A DNA stretch of 44,166 bases from Phycisphaerae bacterium (GCA_016782865.1 JADHXR010000053.1:1-44166); one strand, 5' to 3'; shown: positions 7,393-16,278, counted from the stretch's first letter. Translations and numbers: made by a program. The notes: generated by a model from the sequence alone, not told the origin.

Positions 7393-9282
7393 ATGTATAA
7401 GCACACGAGGAGACAATTCCTTAAAGCAGCAGGTTTTGCGGTTGGTTCTGCTGGAATCATTGGTGCACCGCTTTACGCAAGGCGGCGGCGAGGCGGCCAG
7501 GATCGCCCCAATATCCTCTGGATTACCAGTGAGGACAACAGCCCGCTGCTGGGCTGCTACGGGGACGAGCAGGCGCACACTCCCAACCTTGACCGGCTCG
7601 CGAGGCAGGGGGTGCGCTATCGCAACGCTTTCGCAAACCCGCCCGTCTGCTCTGCGGCGCGTTCGACCCTGATCACAGGGATGTATGCCTGCTCGGTGGG
7701 GCTGCATAACCATCGCAGCAAGGTGCGTATCCCCGATTCGTTCCGGTCCTACCCTGAATACATGCGCGAATCAGGCTACTATTGCACGAACAATTCGAAG
7801 ACGGACTACAACTACACGCGCAAAGCGGGCGAGGCCTGGGATGAGAGCAGCAAGAAGGCCCATTACGACAATCGCAAGCCGGGCCAGACGTTCTTCGCTG
7901 TCTTTAATACGACCCTGAGCCATGAGGGTCAGCTTACCGAGCAGGCGGTCAGTAATCGCCGCAAGCAGGGGATCCTGCCGCCCAGGCCGCGCATCGCGCC
8001 TGAAGATGTGAAATTTCCGCCTTACCATGCCGACACACCGATTGTCCGCAGAGACTGGTCCATTTACTACGACAACGTGACACTGATGGATAAGGAAGTC
8101 GGCAGGCTGCTCGATGAGCTGGACGCCAAAGGTCTGGCCGATGACACCATCGTGTTTTACTACGCCGATCACGGCGGCGCGCTGCCTCGCGGCAAGCGCA
8201 ACATCCACGACTCGGGCACGCGTGTGCCGTTCATCATGCGTTTTGGCAAGAAATGGGCGCACCTGGCACCGGCCGACCCGGGCGAATGGGTCGATCAGCC
8301 GGTCAGTTTCGTCGATTTTCCCGCTACTGCGTTCAGCCTGATGGGTGTTCCGATTCCCAAACATTTCGAGGGCCGTGCTTTTCTGGGCAAACAGGCCGGC
8401 GAGTTGCAGGATCATGTGTTCCTCTTCCGCGCTCGGATGGACGAGCGCTATGACACCGTGCGAGCCGTCCGCAATCGGCGCTATCGCTACATTCAGAACT
8501 ACAGCCCGCACCGTCCGTGGGGACAGCAGTACTCGTATCCTTTCCGCGTGATGCCGTCCATGGGGTCGTGGTACCAGGCTTACGTAGACGGCAAGTGCAA
8601 CCCGGTTCAGGCGCGGTACTGGCAGCCCAAGCCCTCGGAGGAATTCTACGACATCGAATCCGATCCATATGAGGTCAGGAATCTTATCGACGAGCCCCGG
8701 CACACCGATCGGATTGCGCAGATGCGAGAGACTCTCAAGCGGGACATTGTGCGGACCCGCGACACCGGCTTTATTCCCGAAGGGATGTTCGAGCGGTTGT
8801 CGGCGGATAGGACGCTATATGAGTATGCGCAGAGCGATGCTTATCCGATCGAGAGGATCGTCGACGTCGCCAATCTTGCGGCCTCGCGCGACGCCTCGGC
8901 GTTGAAAGAACTGCTTGCCGCCTGCGATGATCCGCATCCGGTGATACGCTACTGGGGCGCGACCGGCTGTTTGATCTTGCAGGACAAAGCCTCACGGGCC
9001 AAAGGCAAACTCAAGGGCCTGCTCAAAGACGACTGGGCGGACATTCGCGTAGTCGCGGCCGAAGCTCTCAGTTATCTTGGTGAGACGGACCTAGCGCTGC
9101 GGACGATGGAGTCCATCATCAACGGCAAAGAGACCTTCGCAACTCTTGCCGCGCTGAACGCTCTCGATTTTATGCAGCAGGCTGGGCATGTCTCCGTCAA
9201 ACGCATTCAGGGCATTGTCAAAGGCAAACGCTTCAAAGATGTTTCCGGCCGGATGGTTGATTACTTTAACGCGATGGAATGA
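7393..9282 (+). CDS. Tat-exported S1-type sulfatase with HEAT-like C-terminus
   Basis: The 629-residue enzyme has a twin-arginine signal (TRRQFLKAAG), then an alkaline-phosphatase-fold sulfatase domain beginning PNILWITSEDNSPLLGCYGD. The sulfatase signature PVCSAARSTLITG contains Cys86, which in this family becomes formylglycine after modification by a formylglycine-generating enzyme. The metal-site region FYYADHGGALPRGK is present. The first metal motif reads SEDN instead of the common DDxx, a variant seen in sulfamidase-like subgroups. Residues from about 490 on (ALKELLAACDDPHPVIRYWGA and following) form HEAT-like repeats, common on planctomycete sulfatases. The start follows GAAAGGAAC. The stop overlaps the next start by ATGA. 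It probably removes sulfate from an algal or host polysaccharide; the exact substrate is unknown. Confidence 0.92.
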   Translation: MYKHTRRQFLKAAGFAVGSAGIIGAPLYARRRRGGQDRPNILWITSEDNSPLLGCYGDEQAHTPNLDRLARQGVRYRNAFANPPVCSAARSTLITGMYACSVGLHNHRSKVRIPDSFRSYPEYMRESGYYCTNNSKTDYNYTRKAGEAWDESSKKAHYDNRKPGQTFFAVFNTTLSHEGQLTEQAVSNRRKQGILPPRPRIAPEDVKFPPYHADTPIVRRDWSIYYDNVTLMDKEVGRLLDELDAKGLADDTIVFYYADHGGALPRGKRNIHDSGTRVPFIMRFGKKWAHLAPADPGEWVDQPVSFVDFPATAFSLMGVPIPKHFEGRAFLGKQAGELQDHVFLFRARMDERYDTVRAVRNRRYRYIQNYSPHRPWGQQYSYPFRVMPSMGSWYQAYVDGKCNPVQARYWQPKPSEEFYDIESDPYEVRNLIDEPRHTDRIAQMRETLKRDIVRTRDTGFIPEGMFERLSADRTLYEYAQSDAYPIERIVDVANLAASRDASALKELLAACDDPHPVIRYWGATGCLILQDKASRAKGKLKGLLKDDWADIRVVAAEALSYLGETDLALRTMESIINGKETFATLAALNALDFMQQAGHVSVKRIQGIVKGKRFKDVSGRMVDYFNAME

Positions 9283-10856
9283 CCGAATGTAACATGAAGA
9301 ATCCGATTGATTGCTCGATTAGCCGGGGCCTCGTAGCACTGCTAACGGCTCTGTGGATGTGTTGGCCGGCCACGCCTGTCCAGGCGACGACCTATTATGT
9401 CGACGCGGCAGGGGGGGCGGACAGTAATTCCGGGATTAGCGTCTCCCAGCCGTGGAAGAGTCTGGAGAAGGTGAACTCAACGACATTTGCCCCGGGGGAC
9501 TGCATCCTTTTCTCTTCCGGAAGCCGCTGGGAGGGCAAGCTTAATCCCAAGGGGTCCGGCGCTCCCGGCAGATCCGTCGTTGTCGACCGATACGGCGACG
9601 GCCCCAAGCCGATTATTGACGGAGCCGGGGCGACGGGAGACGGCGTTGTCTATTTGCACAATCAGCAATGCTGGGAAATTGCGAATCTCGAAATCACCAA
9701 CGACGCTTCCGAAGGTGGTGATCGGCGGGGCGTTATGGTCGCTGCGGCAAACTTTGGGACTGTCCATCACATCCACTTGAAGAATCTCCACATCCATCAC
9801 ATCAAAGGGATCATAGGCCAATCCATCCAGGCCAAGGACACCGGCGCTATCGGCATCTTCGTTGAGGCCGACGACGTGAGGGACACCCGGTTTGACGATG
9901 TCCTCATCGAAGGCTGCCGAATCGAGACTATCGACAACACCGGCATCTTCACAAGAGCCAAAGCCGGCGGTTCCAACACGCCGGGTCAGGCGAACTGGAA
10001 TCGTCGCAGGATTACCAATCTCAGGATCCGGCACAACAAGATCAACGACATCGCCAAGAACGCCATGATTATTCGTCTGGCCGACGGTGGCGTAGTCGAG
10101 CACAATATTTGCTGGGATACCGCCTATCGTACCGGAACAGGTAACACCATATTCTCGCGGAGCAGCCGCGGCACGGTTTTCCAGTTCAACGAAGGATACC
10201 TCAACCGCTCCCGCGATTATGACGGGTGCCTGTACGACGCGGACTTGGAGAGCCCCGGCTGTATCTTTCAGTATAGTTACAGCCACGACAACAGTCACGG
10301 CCTGTTCTGGATGTGCACCGTGCAGGCCGACGCCAACATCATCGTGAGGTACAACATCAGCCAGAACGACAAGGGCAATATCTTCTGCATCAATTACCCA
10401 AACACAAGTTTCTATATTTACAACAACGTGGTCTTTGTCCCGCCGCACCTTTCGCCGAGAATCATTGACGAACGCAGAAACGCTGACAAGACCTACTGTT
10501 TCTATAACAACATAATCTACAACCTCAGTCCCACCGCGTCGTACAATTGGCGCAACGCCAAACGTACGTTTGCCAACAATGTCTTTTACGGATATCACCC
10601 CGGCTCCGAGCCCAACGATCCGACGAAGATTACCGATGACCCGATGTTCGCAGATCCGGGCAGTGGCGGCCTCGGCATAGATTCGCTGGATGGATACAAG
10701 CTCAAGGCCGGCTCGCCCTGCATCGATTCGGGTGTGGGTATTGCAGATAACGGCGCACGAGACTTTTGGGGCAACCCCGTGCCGAACGCAGGCGGGTCCA
10801 CCGACAGGGGAGTGCACGAGATTCCCGGCGCCGGTGCCGCCGGCAGCAAAGATTAG
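9279..10856 (+). CDS. Secreted right-handed parallel beta-helix protein
   Basis: This protein of about 525 residues starts with a signal peptide (GLVALLTALWMCWPATPVQA). The sequence TTYYVDAAGGADSNSG, then PWKSLEKVN and FAPGDCILFSSG, is the usual entry into pectate-lyase-like or chondroitinase-B-like beta-helix proteins. The middle is rich in short strands with stacked Asn and His (FYNNIIYN, VEHNICWD, FQFNEGYLN), typical of helix rungs. It ends with SPCIDSGVG, a common tail of such proteins. It is probably a polysaccharide lyase or hydrolase, or a binding protein. I cannot point to catalytic residues. The start at 9279 overlaps the sulfatase stop (ATGA); an in-frame ATG at 9294 is the alternative. 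The tight linkage suggests joint action with the sulfatase. Confidence 0.8.
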   Translation: MTECNMKNPIDCSISRGLVALLTALWMCWPATPVQATTYYVDAAGGADSNSGISVSQPWKSLEKVNSTTFAPGDCILFSSGSRWEGKLNPKGSGAPGRSVVVDRYGDGPKPIIDGAGATGDGVVYLHNQQCWEIANLEITNDASEGGDRRGVMVAAANFGTVHHIHLKNLHIHHIKGIIGQSIQAKDTGAIGIFVEADDVRDTRFDDVLIEGCRIETIDNTGIFTRAKAGGSNTPGQANWNRRRITNLRIRHNKINDIAKNAMIIRLADGGVVEHNICWDTAYRTGTGNTIFSRSSRGTVFQFNEGYLNRSRDYDGCLYDADLESPGCIFQYSYSHDNSHGLFWMCTVQADANIIVRYNISQNDKGNIFCINYPNTSFYIYNNVVFVPPHLSPRIIDERRNADKTYCFYNNIIYNLSPTASYNWRNAKRTFANNVFYGYHPGSEPNDPTKITDDPMFADPGSGGLGIDSLDGYKLKAGSPCIDSGVGIADNGARDFWGNPVPNAGGSTDRGVHEIPGAGAAGSKD

Positions 10857-10881
10857 GCAAGCTATCAAGGAGATTGGGACT

Positions 10882-11829
10882 ATGTCGAACAATACAATTT
10901 CTCGAAGACGATTTGTCAAAGATTTGGCGCTGGCCGGCGGTGCTGTACTGGCAGGCAGCGGGGCAGCAGGAGCGGGCGAGCACAGCAAGCGAGATAGGCT
11001 GCACGTAGCGTGCAACTCATATTCGTGGCTGGTGTTCTACAGACGTGAGAACCGCAACTTTCCCGCCGAGCTGGACGCTGGATTGGGAGAACTCGCCGCG
11101 AGCAAACTCGACGGCTATGAGCCGGGTGCGAACAATCCGCAGGAACTGGACCGGCTGGGTCCGCTGTTGAAGAAACACGGCATTGAGATGCGTTCGCTCT
11201 ACGTCAACAGCGTCCTGCACGAGCCTGCAAAGGCCGAGCAGAGCATCGAATCCGTGCTGGCCATCGCGAGCGAGGCAAAGATCCTGGGCACAAAGATAAT
11301 CGTGACGAACCCAAGCCCTATTGCCTGGGGCGGTGCTCAGAACAAAGACGATGCCCAGCTCAGGGCTCAGGCCGCGGCGATGAACAAGCTGGGACGGCAA
11401 CTCAAAGCGATGGGCCTGACGCTGGCCTATCACAACCACGACATCGAATTGCGCAACGCGGCTCGCGAATTTCATCACATGATGGTCGGCACCGATCCGG
11501 CGTATGTGACGCTGTGCCTCGATGCCCACTGGGTCTACCGCGGCGCAGGAAACTCGCAGGTGGCACTGTTCGATGTAGTGAAACTCTATGGCTCGCGGAT
11601 CACCGAACTGCACCTGCGCCAGTCGAAGGACGGCGTCTGGGCCGAAACAATGTGCGACGGCGACATCGACTACCCGGCCCTGGCCAAACGCCTGCTGGAG
11701 ATCGGTGTGCGTCCCCACATTGTCCTCGAACAGGCAGTAGAAAAGGGAACTCCCAAGACAATGACCCCACTCGAGGCCTTCAGCAAGAGCTCGCAATACA
11801 CAAGAGATGTGTTTGGAGCCTTTGCGTAG
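10882..11829 (+). CDS. Tat-exported sugar phosphate isomerase/epimerase-like TIM barrel
   Basis: This 315-residue protein belongs to the xylose-isomerase-like TIM-barrel superfamily (AP endonuclease 2 type). The Tat signal is SRRRFVKDLALAGGAVLAGS. Barrel landmarks are the first strand LHVACNSYSW, AYHNHDIEL with putative metal-ligand His residues, LCLDAHWVYRGAG, ITELHLRQSKDG, and the closing HIVLEQAVEKG. The start is supported by AAGGAGA at 10867-10873; a longer frame from 10690 overlaps the previous gene out of frame and is rejected. Exported members of this family are frequent in planctomycete sugar clusters and are usually annotated only as isomerase/epimerase-like. Here it closes the sulfatase block, so a role in processing released sugars is likely; the reaction is unknown. 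Confidence 0.85.
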   Translation: MSNNTISRRRFVKDLALAGGAVLAGSGAAGAGEHSKRDRLHVACNSYSWLVFYRRENRNFPAELDAGLGELAASKLDGYEPGANNPQELDRLGPLLKKHGIEMRSLYVNSVLHEPAKAEQSIESVLAIASEAKILGTKIIVTNPSPIAWGGAQNKDDAQLRAQAAAMNKLGRQLKAMGLTLAYHNHDIELRNAAREFHHMMVGTDPAYVTLCLDAHWVYRGAGNSQVALFDVVKLYGSRITELHLRQSKDGVWAETMCDGDIDYPALAKRLLEIGVRPHIVLEQAVEKGTPKTMTPLEAFSKSSQYTRDVFGAFA

Positions 11830-11933
11830 AAATGGGTCCGCCACAGGCGGATTGCCCATGCTGTCTACTTAGTTCTTCAGATTTTAGGCATCCGCTGTCC
11901 CTTATCAAAACCTGTCATTATCAAGCACAACTC

Positions 11934-11999
11934 ATAGAAAAATGTACCGTACACCTTCAAGTCCCCATAGAAAAATGTACCGTACACCTTCAAGTCCCC
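11934..11999. repeat. Perfect 33-bp tandem duplication
   Basis: Two identical 33-bp units lie head to tail at 11934-11966 and 11967-11999. Each contains the near-palindrome TGTACCGTACA (11943-11953 and 11976-11986). The repeat lies 105 bp past the TIM-barrel gene in a non-coding stretch. It could be a recombination relic, the duplicated end of a lost mobile element, or a protein-binding site pair. Confidence 0.85.
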
Positions 12000-12025
12000 G
12001 GAGAAAAGAAACTAGCTTACAGAAC

Positions 12026-12049
12026 TCTGTGTCTTTGTGTCTCCGTGAG
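12026..12049. repeat. Short octamer-period repeat
   Basis: Three 8-bp units (TCTGTGTC, TTTGTGTC, TCCGTGAG) stand in a row. The pattern resembles the CTCTGCGTTCTC-type sequence at 25592-25606 and belongs to a style of dispersed intergenic repeat that I recall from planctomycetes and cyanobacteria. It does not code. Confidence 0.4.
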
Positions 12050-12135
12050 AGATTCATTTTCATCGATCAGGAGTCATCCACAAAAGCAAATTCCTATGCA
12101 ATCAAGTTACACTCATTCCGTGTGCGCTGAGATAG

Positions 12136-12170
12136 AAAAAAGGGCTGCGAGTTTTATACTCACAGCCCTT
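12136..12170 (-). terminator. Intrinsic terminator of the CBM9/NTF2 gene
   Basis: The arms AAGGGCTGCGAG (12140-12151) and CTCACAGCCCTT (12159-12170) pair over 12 positions with one G-T-type mismatch and a 7-nt loop. On the minus strand the stem is followed by TTTT within a T-rich tail, as expected for a rho-independent terminator serving the gene that ends at 12250. On the plus strand it is followed by CCGTTTTG, so it might also stop transcripts from the left. Confidence 0.85.
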
Positions 12171-12249
12171 CCGTTTTGTGATACGAATTGTGCCTTACGT
12201 CCTGCGTCTTCCCGGCGTTGCTGCCGTCTATCACAGCCAGCTTGGTTTG

Positions 12250-13371
12250 TTACTCCACTGGTGCTGGTGGTACATTGCTGTTGAAGCAATCGTGGGAAAG
12301 CTTCCAGGAACCATCGGGCTGCCTTTTCAAGATGGACAAGGCTTTGCCATCAGTAAAAATTGGCTCGCCCCCTGCCTTGGGAGTCATTAAAGATGTGTAA
12401 AAACACCAACTATATCCCAAGTCACCATCTACTTGAGTTTCCACGGTATAGATGGCCATCTCGAATGTGAAGTTATCGAAGAGGGGCTCCAGATTTGCCC
12501 GTAACTGCTCTTGTCCGAAACTGGCAGGGGCGTCTGGTGGCATCTTTACTATGTCATCCGTATGTAAGGACAACCAAAGTTCTAAATCTCCAGTGTTCAT
12601 AGCGACAGCATACAAGTCCAAAAGCTCTTCGATTGCAGCGACGTCAGCCGATACAGGGTCGTCCGAAAGAACCATATGCCCAAATCCGAGACTTTGGTCA
12701 TGAGCTGTACGGCCAGTCCAGGTCATCTGAAGTTCTCTATTATCATTGTCGGTGTCGTCGAATACAGCGTTGAATCCAATGGTACTGCCTACTGACCAGT
12801 CTAATGGAGTGATTTCTCCGTATGGGATAGAGACCTCGCAGACGTATCCATCGGCAGTTTCGGTGGAGGCTATCTGTAGGTAATCAACCGCGCCCCCAGA
12901 ACCTTCCATGTCGTCCCAGTTCCATTTCTGTTCATTGGCATTAAAACCGTACTGGTAATGTTCATTATGTCCTGCAACGGCGTTTGTCGTAGAGAAAAAT
13001 ATTTCTACAGCGTCCGCATTCCAGATATTGCCGCCGGTTTTATTCATGGATAACTTTTCGTCTTTCATCACCACTGCGATGTAGATGTTCTCGTCATCCC
13101 ATAGCAGATAGAACTCTCCGCTACTGTCCTCAGGGCCGTCCCAAGTAGCGGCTCCCTGGGGTATCTGCTCTTCCATATCAAGAATTGCTGGGGTCATAGC
13201 TCCAAGATTCCAGTCGCTCAGATCTCCGTCAATTGCATCAGGAGTACCCCTGAGACAGTCTATCACCAGCGGTTCTCCAGTCGTTGGGTGTACTGCAGGT
13301 GGGGCCGCAATCGCCAAACTCACACTGAGCAAAGTGAAGATTCCCACCAAAAAGTATTTCTTAGCTAACAT
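12250..13371 (-). CDS. Secreted CBM9-like / NTF2-like fusion protein
   Basis: The 373-residue protein has a signal peptide (MLAKKYFLVGIFTLLSVSLAIAA). Residues 38-235 resemble the family 9 carbohydrate-binding / DOMON-like fold: AIDGDLSDW at the entry, FYLLWDDENIYIAVVMKDE and WNADAVEIFFS in the core, and FGHMVLSD at the exit. Residues about 240-366 resemble a SnoaL/DUF4440 NTF2-like domain: IEELLDLYAVAMNTGDLELWLSLHTDD reduced to its motif AMNTGDLELWLSLH, with the ending GSWKLSHDCFNS. The combination of the two is unusual to me. The start follows AGGAGA on the minus strand, and a clear terminator lies 80 nt past the stop. It is divergent from the sigma factor with only 43 bp between start codons. 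Binding partner and role are unknown. Confidence 0.8.
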   Translation of the reverse strand: MLAKKYFLVGIFTLLSVSLAIAAPPAVHPTTGEPLVIDCLRGTPDAIDGDLSDWNLGAMTPAILDMEEQIPQGAATWDGPEDSSGEFYLLWDDENIYIAVVMKDEKLSMNKTGGNIWNADAVEIFFSTTNAVAGHNEHYQYGFNANEQKWNWDDMEGSGGAVDYLQIASTETADGYVCEVSIPYGEITPLDWSVGSTIGFNAVFDDTDNDNRELQMTWTGRTAHDQSLGFGHMVLSDDPVSADVAAIEELLDLYAVAMNTGDLELWLSLHTDDIVKMPPDAPASFGQEQLRANLEPLFDNFTFEMAIYTVETQVDGDLGYSWCFYTSLMTPKAGGEPIFTDGKALSILKRQPDGSWKLSHDCFNSNVPPAPVE

Positions 13372-13414
13372 TTTTGTTTCTCCTAATATTGCCGTGGTTT
13401 CAGGAAGTTAGCGA

Positions 13415-14032
13415 ATGGTGAGATCTGTCTGCAGTCAAAAGACCCAACAGTTGATCGCCCTGGCTAAGACTGGCGACGACGACGCCTTAGACCGGCTGTG
13501 CAGGGTCTACGGTGAACGGGTCCGGCGAATCGTACGCCTCCGTATGGGAAGGGAGCTTCGTGTCAAGCTGGACTCGATGGATTTGGTCCAGGATGCTCTC
13601 CTTAACGCCTTGCGAGGTTTAGGAGACTTCACATATGAGAATGAGGGTGATTTCCTCCGATGGTTGTCGAGGATCGCTCAAAACACGCTCGGCCACCACG
13701 TAGAGAAGCTGCAAGCCGATAAGCGCGACATTCGTAGGGAAGTGCGACTTGATGAATGCAAGCCAACGACGGGAGGTGGATTGGCTGGAATTCCAGGGCC
13801 TGTTAAGATCACCACGCCAAGTGTGATAATGGCCAGAAAGGAAGATTTGAATAGGCTTGAGGAAGCGATCGATGAATTGAAACCTGAGCACAAAGAAGTA
13901 ATTGTCCTGGCGAAAATTGAAGAGCTTTCATACAAAGAGATCGGCGAACGATTAGGCAAGAGCGCCGATGCGGTGGGGATGCTGCTGTCTCGTGCGATGG
14001 TTGCCCTGACAGTTGCCTATGGGAAAGTCTGA
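13415..14032 (+). CDS. ECF-type RNA polymerase sigma factor linked to a kinase
   Basis: This 205-residue protein has sigma-70 region 2 at about residues 30-100 (DSMDLVQDALLNALRGL, FLRWLSRIAQNTL) and region 4 at about 150-200 (KPEHKEVIVLAKIEELSYKE and a following helix-turn-helix GERLGKSADAVGMLLSRA). It directs RNA polymerase to selected promoters. The type, with a longer inter-region linker and a partner Ser/Thr kinase, is known from planctomycetes, where several ECF groups are encoded beside kinases. The stop overlaps the kinase start (TGATG), so the two are translationally coupled and the kinase is the likely controller. The start follows CAGGAAG. Any promoter of this gene must lie inside the divergent CBM9-like gene. 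Confidence 0.9.
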   Translation: MVRSVCSQKTQQLIALAKTGDDDALDRLCRVYGERVRRIVRLRMGRELRVKLDSMDLVQDALLNALRGLGDFTYENEGDFLRWLSRIAQNTLGHHVEKLQADKRDIRREVRLDECKPTTGGGLAGIPGPVKITTPSVIMARKEDLNRLEEAIDELKPEHKEVIVLAKIEELSYKEIGERLGKSADAVGMLLSRAMVALTVAYGKV

Positions 14033-16278
14033 TGGTTGCGGCAAGTGATGACAATCAGAATAAGGTTCTCGAAGAGGCTTTGAAGAGGTTCGTCGATGCG
14101 TTTCTGCGGGGCGAGCAACCCGACACAGAGGAATTCGTCAAGCAGTATCCCGAGTGTGAGGACCTACTCAGGCCGCGTATACGCGATCTGCTCAAAATTA
14201 ATACATTGTTTGATACACTTGTGCAAATGGACGAGAGCGACTTCGACGATACGGCGACTGGACATGACCTTGTCGGCCAAACAGTCGGGAGTTGCGAAAT
14301 CGTCGAGATGATCGGTCGAGGGGGCATGGGAGTCGTCTACTTAGCTCGCGACACCAAACTCAAACGTTCTGTTGCCATCAAGAGCATGCCGGTTGAATTG
14401 CAGGCCGACTCAACGGCGCGGACGCGTTTCAGACGTGAGGCCGAACTGTTGGCCTCGTTGAATCACCCTAATATCGCTGTGATACACGACATCATTGAAC
14501 AGGACGAGAGTGCCGGTTATTTGATTCTTGAATATGTTCCGGGCGAGACATTGGCGCAACGTATAGCTCGCGAGCCGCTGAACTTGGAGGAAGCTCTTTC
14601 AATCAGCCAACAGATTGCTGAGGCCGTCTCAGCAGCTCATGAAAAGAGCGTTGTCCATCGGGACCTCAAGCCGGGCAATATCAAGATTACACCGGAAGGC
14701 AAGGTGAAGGTACTGGACTTCGGCTTGGCCAAGGCCTCCGTGGGCGAAAGCAGGAGCGGTGAAGCCGCCGTCACTCAGCCCGGCCATGTAATGGGCACGC
14801 CGGCCTATATGAGCCCGGAACAGGCCCGCGGCAAAGAGACCGACCATCGCACGGACATCTGGTCATTTGGCTGCATCATGTACGAAATGCTGACCAATCA
14901 TCTTCCATTTGAGGGCGAGACGGCCACAGACACGCTGGCACGCATTCTCGAACGTCAGCCCGATTGGGATGTTCTGCCAGAAAATACTCCGATGAATATA
15001 CGAGTTCTGATACGCCGTTGCCTGGAGAAAGACCCGCGCCGGAGGCTTCAGCATATCGGCGATGCTTTTATCGAAATTCAAGAGACGTTGAACCTCCCTG
15101 CTGATTTTCCTCCTCAGGCTACCACCGTGCAGACTGATCGGCAGCCATTAAGTTGGCCACGACTGCTAACGGTTATGGCAATCGGTGTAATCATAGGGGG
15201 CATACTCATAGGCGTGGGTATTTGGGGCCTTTGGCCTTCAGATTCCATCCCGAGAGCAGCCGTCAGGAGCTTTAGTATTACCCCTGAGACAGAACTCGGG
15301 GGCGGGTCGCTTGCCTTGTCACCTGATGGGGGGCTCCTGGCCTACATCGAACACGGAAATGACGGGCGAAGAAGAATCTGTCTCCGGAGTATGCAGACTG
15401 GTGAGACAACACTGCTTTCAGGAACCGAGGGCGGGACACATCCATTTTTCTCGCCTGACGGGCAGTGGGTGGCATTCGTTGACAACTTTCAGGGAAAGCT
15501 AAAGAAGGTATCGATAAAGGGAGGCGAGCCTATCGCTCTGGCCGAGTGCGTCAATTCCGCGGGCGGAACATGGGGAACAGACGATTACGTTATCTTCGCA
15601 CCAATGTATTTAGGAGGTCTTTGGCGCATCTCGGCCTCTGGAGAGGCGCTGGAGGAGTTGACTCACCCAGACCCAAATCTCGGTGAGCGGGGGCACCGGT
15701 GGCCGCAGATCCTTCCGGATGGCGACCATGTGCTCTTCACTAACCATCGCGGTGTAGAATCGAATCAAATAGAAGTCTATTCGTTGAAAACAGGCAAGCG
15801 CCGCGTTCTATTCAAGGGCGGCTCATACGCGAGATATCTGCCCACCGGCCACATAGTGTACGGTCATCATGATACGCTGTATGCGGTGGCTTGCGATTTG
15901 GCGAAGTTTCAGGTCGGTAGATCTCACGTTCCAGTTGTTCAAGAAGTTCTCACCACCTCAACGACTGGCTCGGCCCCGTTCACCTTTTCCCAGGATGATG
16001 GGTCGCTGGCTTATATCCCGTTCAAAGTGCCTAACAAGAAGCTGGAGCCGGTTTGGGTTACCGAGGCCGGCGCTACCAGCAGCCTGGCGATGACCAAACG
16101 CAACTATCATTCTGTAAGCGTCTCGCCTGACGGTGCGTATGTAGCTTTCAGAGTCCCTCCACTTGAAGATAATGTAGGAGATCTATGGATATATGATTTA
16201 GAGCGTCGGCGGAGATGCCACTCGCGAGAGACATTAGTGGGTCGACGCCCGTCTGGACGCCCGACTCCAATGAGGTGA
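14032..16278 (+). CDS. Ser/Thr kinase with TolB-like propeller, N-terminal part (frameshifted)
   Basis: Residues 89-350 form a complete Hanks-type kinase: Gly-rich loop GRGGMGVVY (95-103), ATP-binding Lys117 (VAIKS), catalytic loop HRDLKPGN with Asp211, DFG at 229-231 and MGTPAYMSPEQARG. An N-terminal segment (EEFVKQYPECEDLLRP) is typical of planctomycete kinases. A membrane helix spans about 380-400. The outer part has TolB/WD40-like blades (LALSPDGGLLAYIE, PFFSPDGQWVAFVD, SVSPDGAYVAFR). The frame loses similarity after DLER near 16206 and stops at 16278, while the following blades continue in another frame at 16215-16943. Without the shift the protein would be about 970 residues. The kinase domain itself is intact. 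It probably senses an outside signal and controls the overlapping sigma factor. Confidence 0.9.
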   Translation: MVAASDDNQNKVLEEALKRFVDAFLRGEQPDTEEFVKQYPECEDLLRPRIRDLLKINTLFDTLVQMDESDFDDTATGHDLVGQTVGSCEIVEMIGRGGMGVVYLARDTKLKRSVAIKSMPVELQADSTARTRFRREAELLASLNHPNIAVIHDIIEQDESAGYLILEYVPGETLAQRIAREPLNLEEALSISQQIAEAVSAAHEKSVVHRDLKPGNIKITPEGKVKVLDFGLAKASVGESRSGEAAVTQPGHVMGTPAYMSPEQARGKETDHRTDIWSFGCIMYEMLTNHLPFEGETATDTLARILERQPDWDVLPENTPMNIRVLIRRCLEKDPRRRLQHIGDAFIEIQETLNLPADFPPQATTVQTDRQPLSWPRLLTVMAIGVIIGGILIGVGIWGLWPSDSIPRAAVRSFSITPETELGGGSLALSPDGGLLAYIEHGNDGRRRICLRSMQTGETTLLSGTEGGTHPFFSPDGQWVAFVDNFQGKLKKVSIKGGEPIALAECVNSAGGTWGTDDYVIFAPMYLGGLWRISASGEALEELTHPDPNLGERGHRWPQILPDGDHVLFTNHRGVESNQIEVYSLKTGKRRVLFKGGSYARYLPTGHIVYGHHDTLYAVACDLAKFQVGRSHVPVVQEVLTTSTTGSAPFTFSQDDGSLAYIPFKVPNKKLEPVWVTEAGATSSLAMTKRNYHSVSVSPDGAYVAFRVPPLEDNVGDLWIYDLERRRRCHSRETLVGRRPSGRPTPMR

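Noticed and set aside
9477..11015. 512-codon minus-strand open frame opposite the beta-helix gene
   Set aside because: It is long only because of the base composition of the opposite gene; the plus-strand protein has a signal peptide and clear family features, while this one has none.
11514..12284. 256-codon plus-strand frame crossing the end of the TIM-barrel gene
   Set aside because: Its first part overlaps the real gene out of frame and its second part is translated repeat sequence and a terminator.
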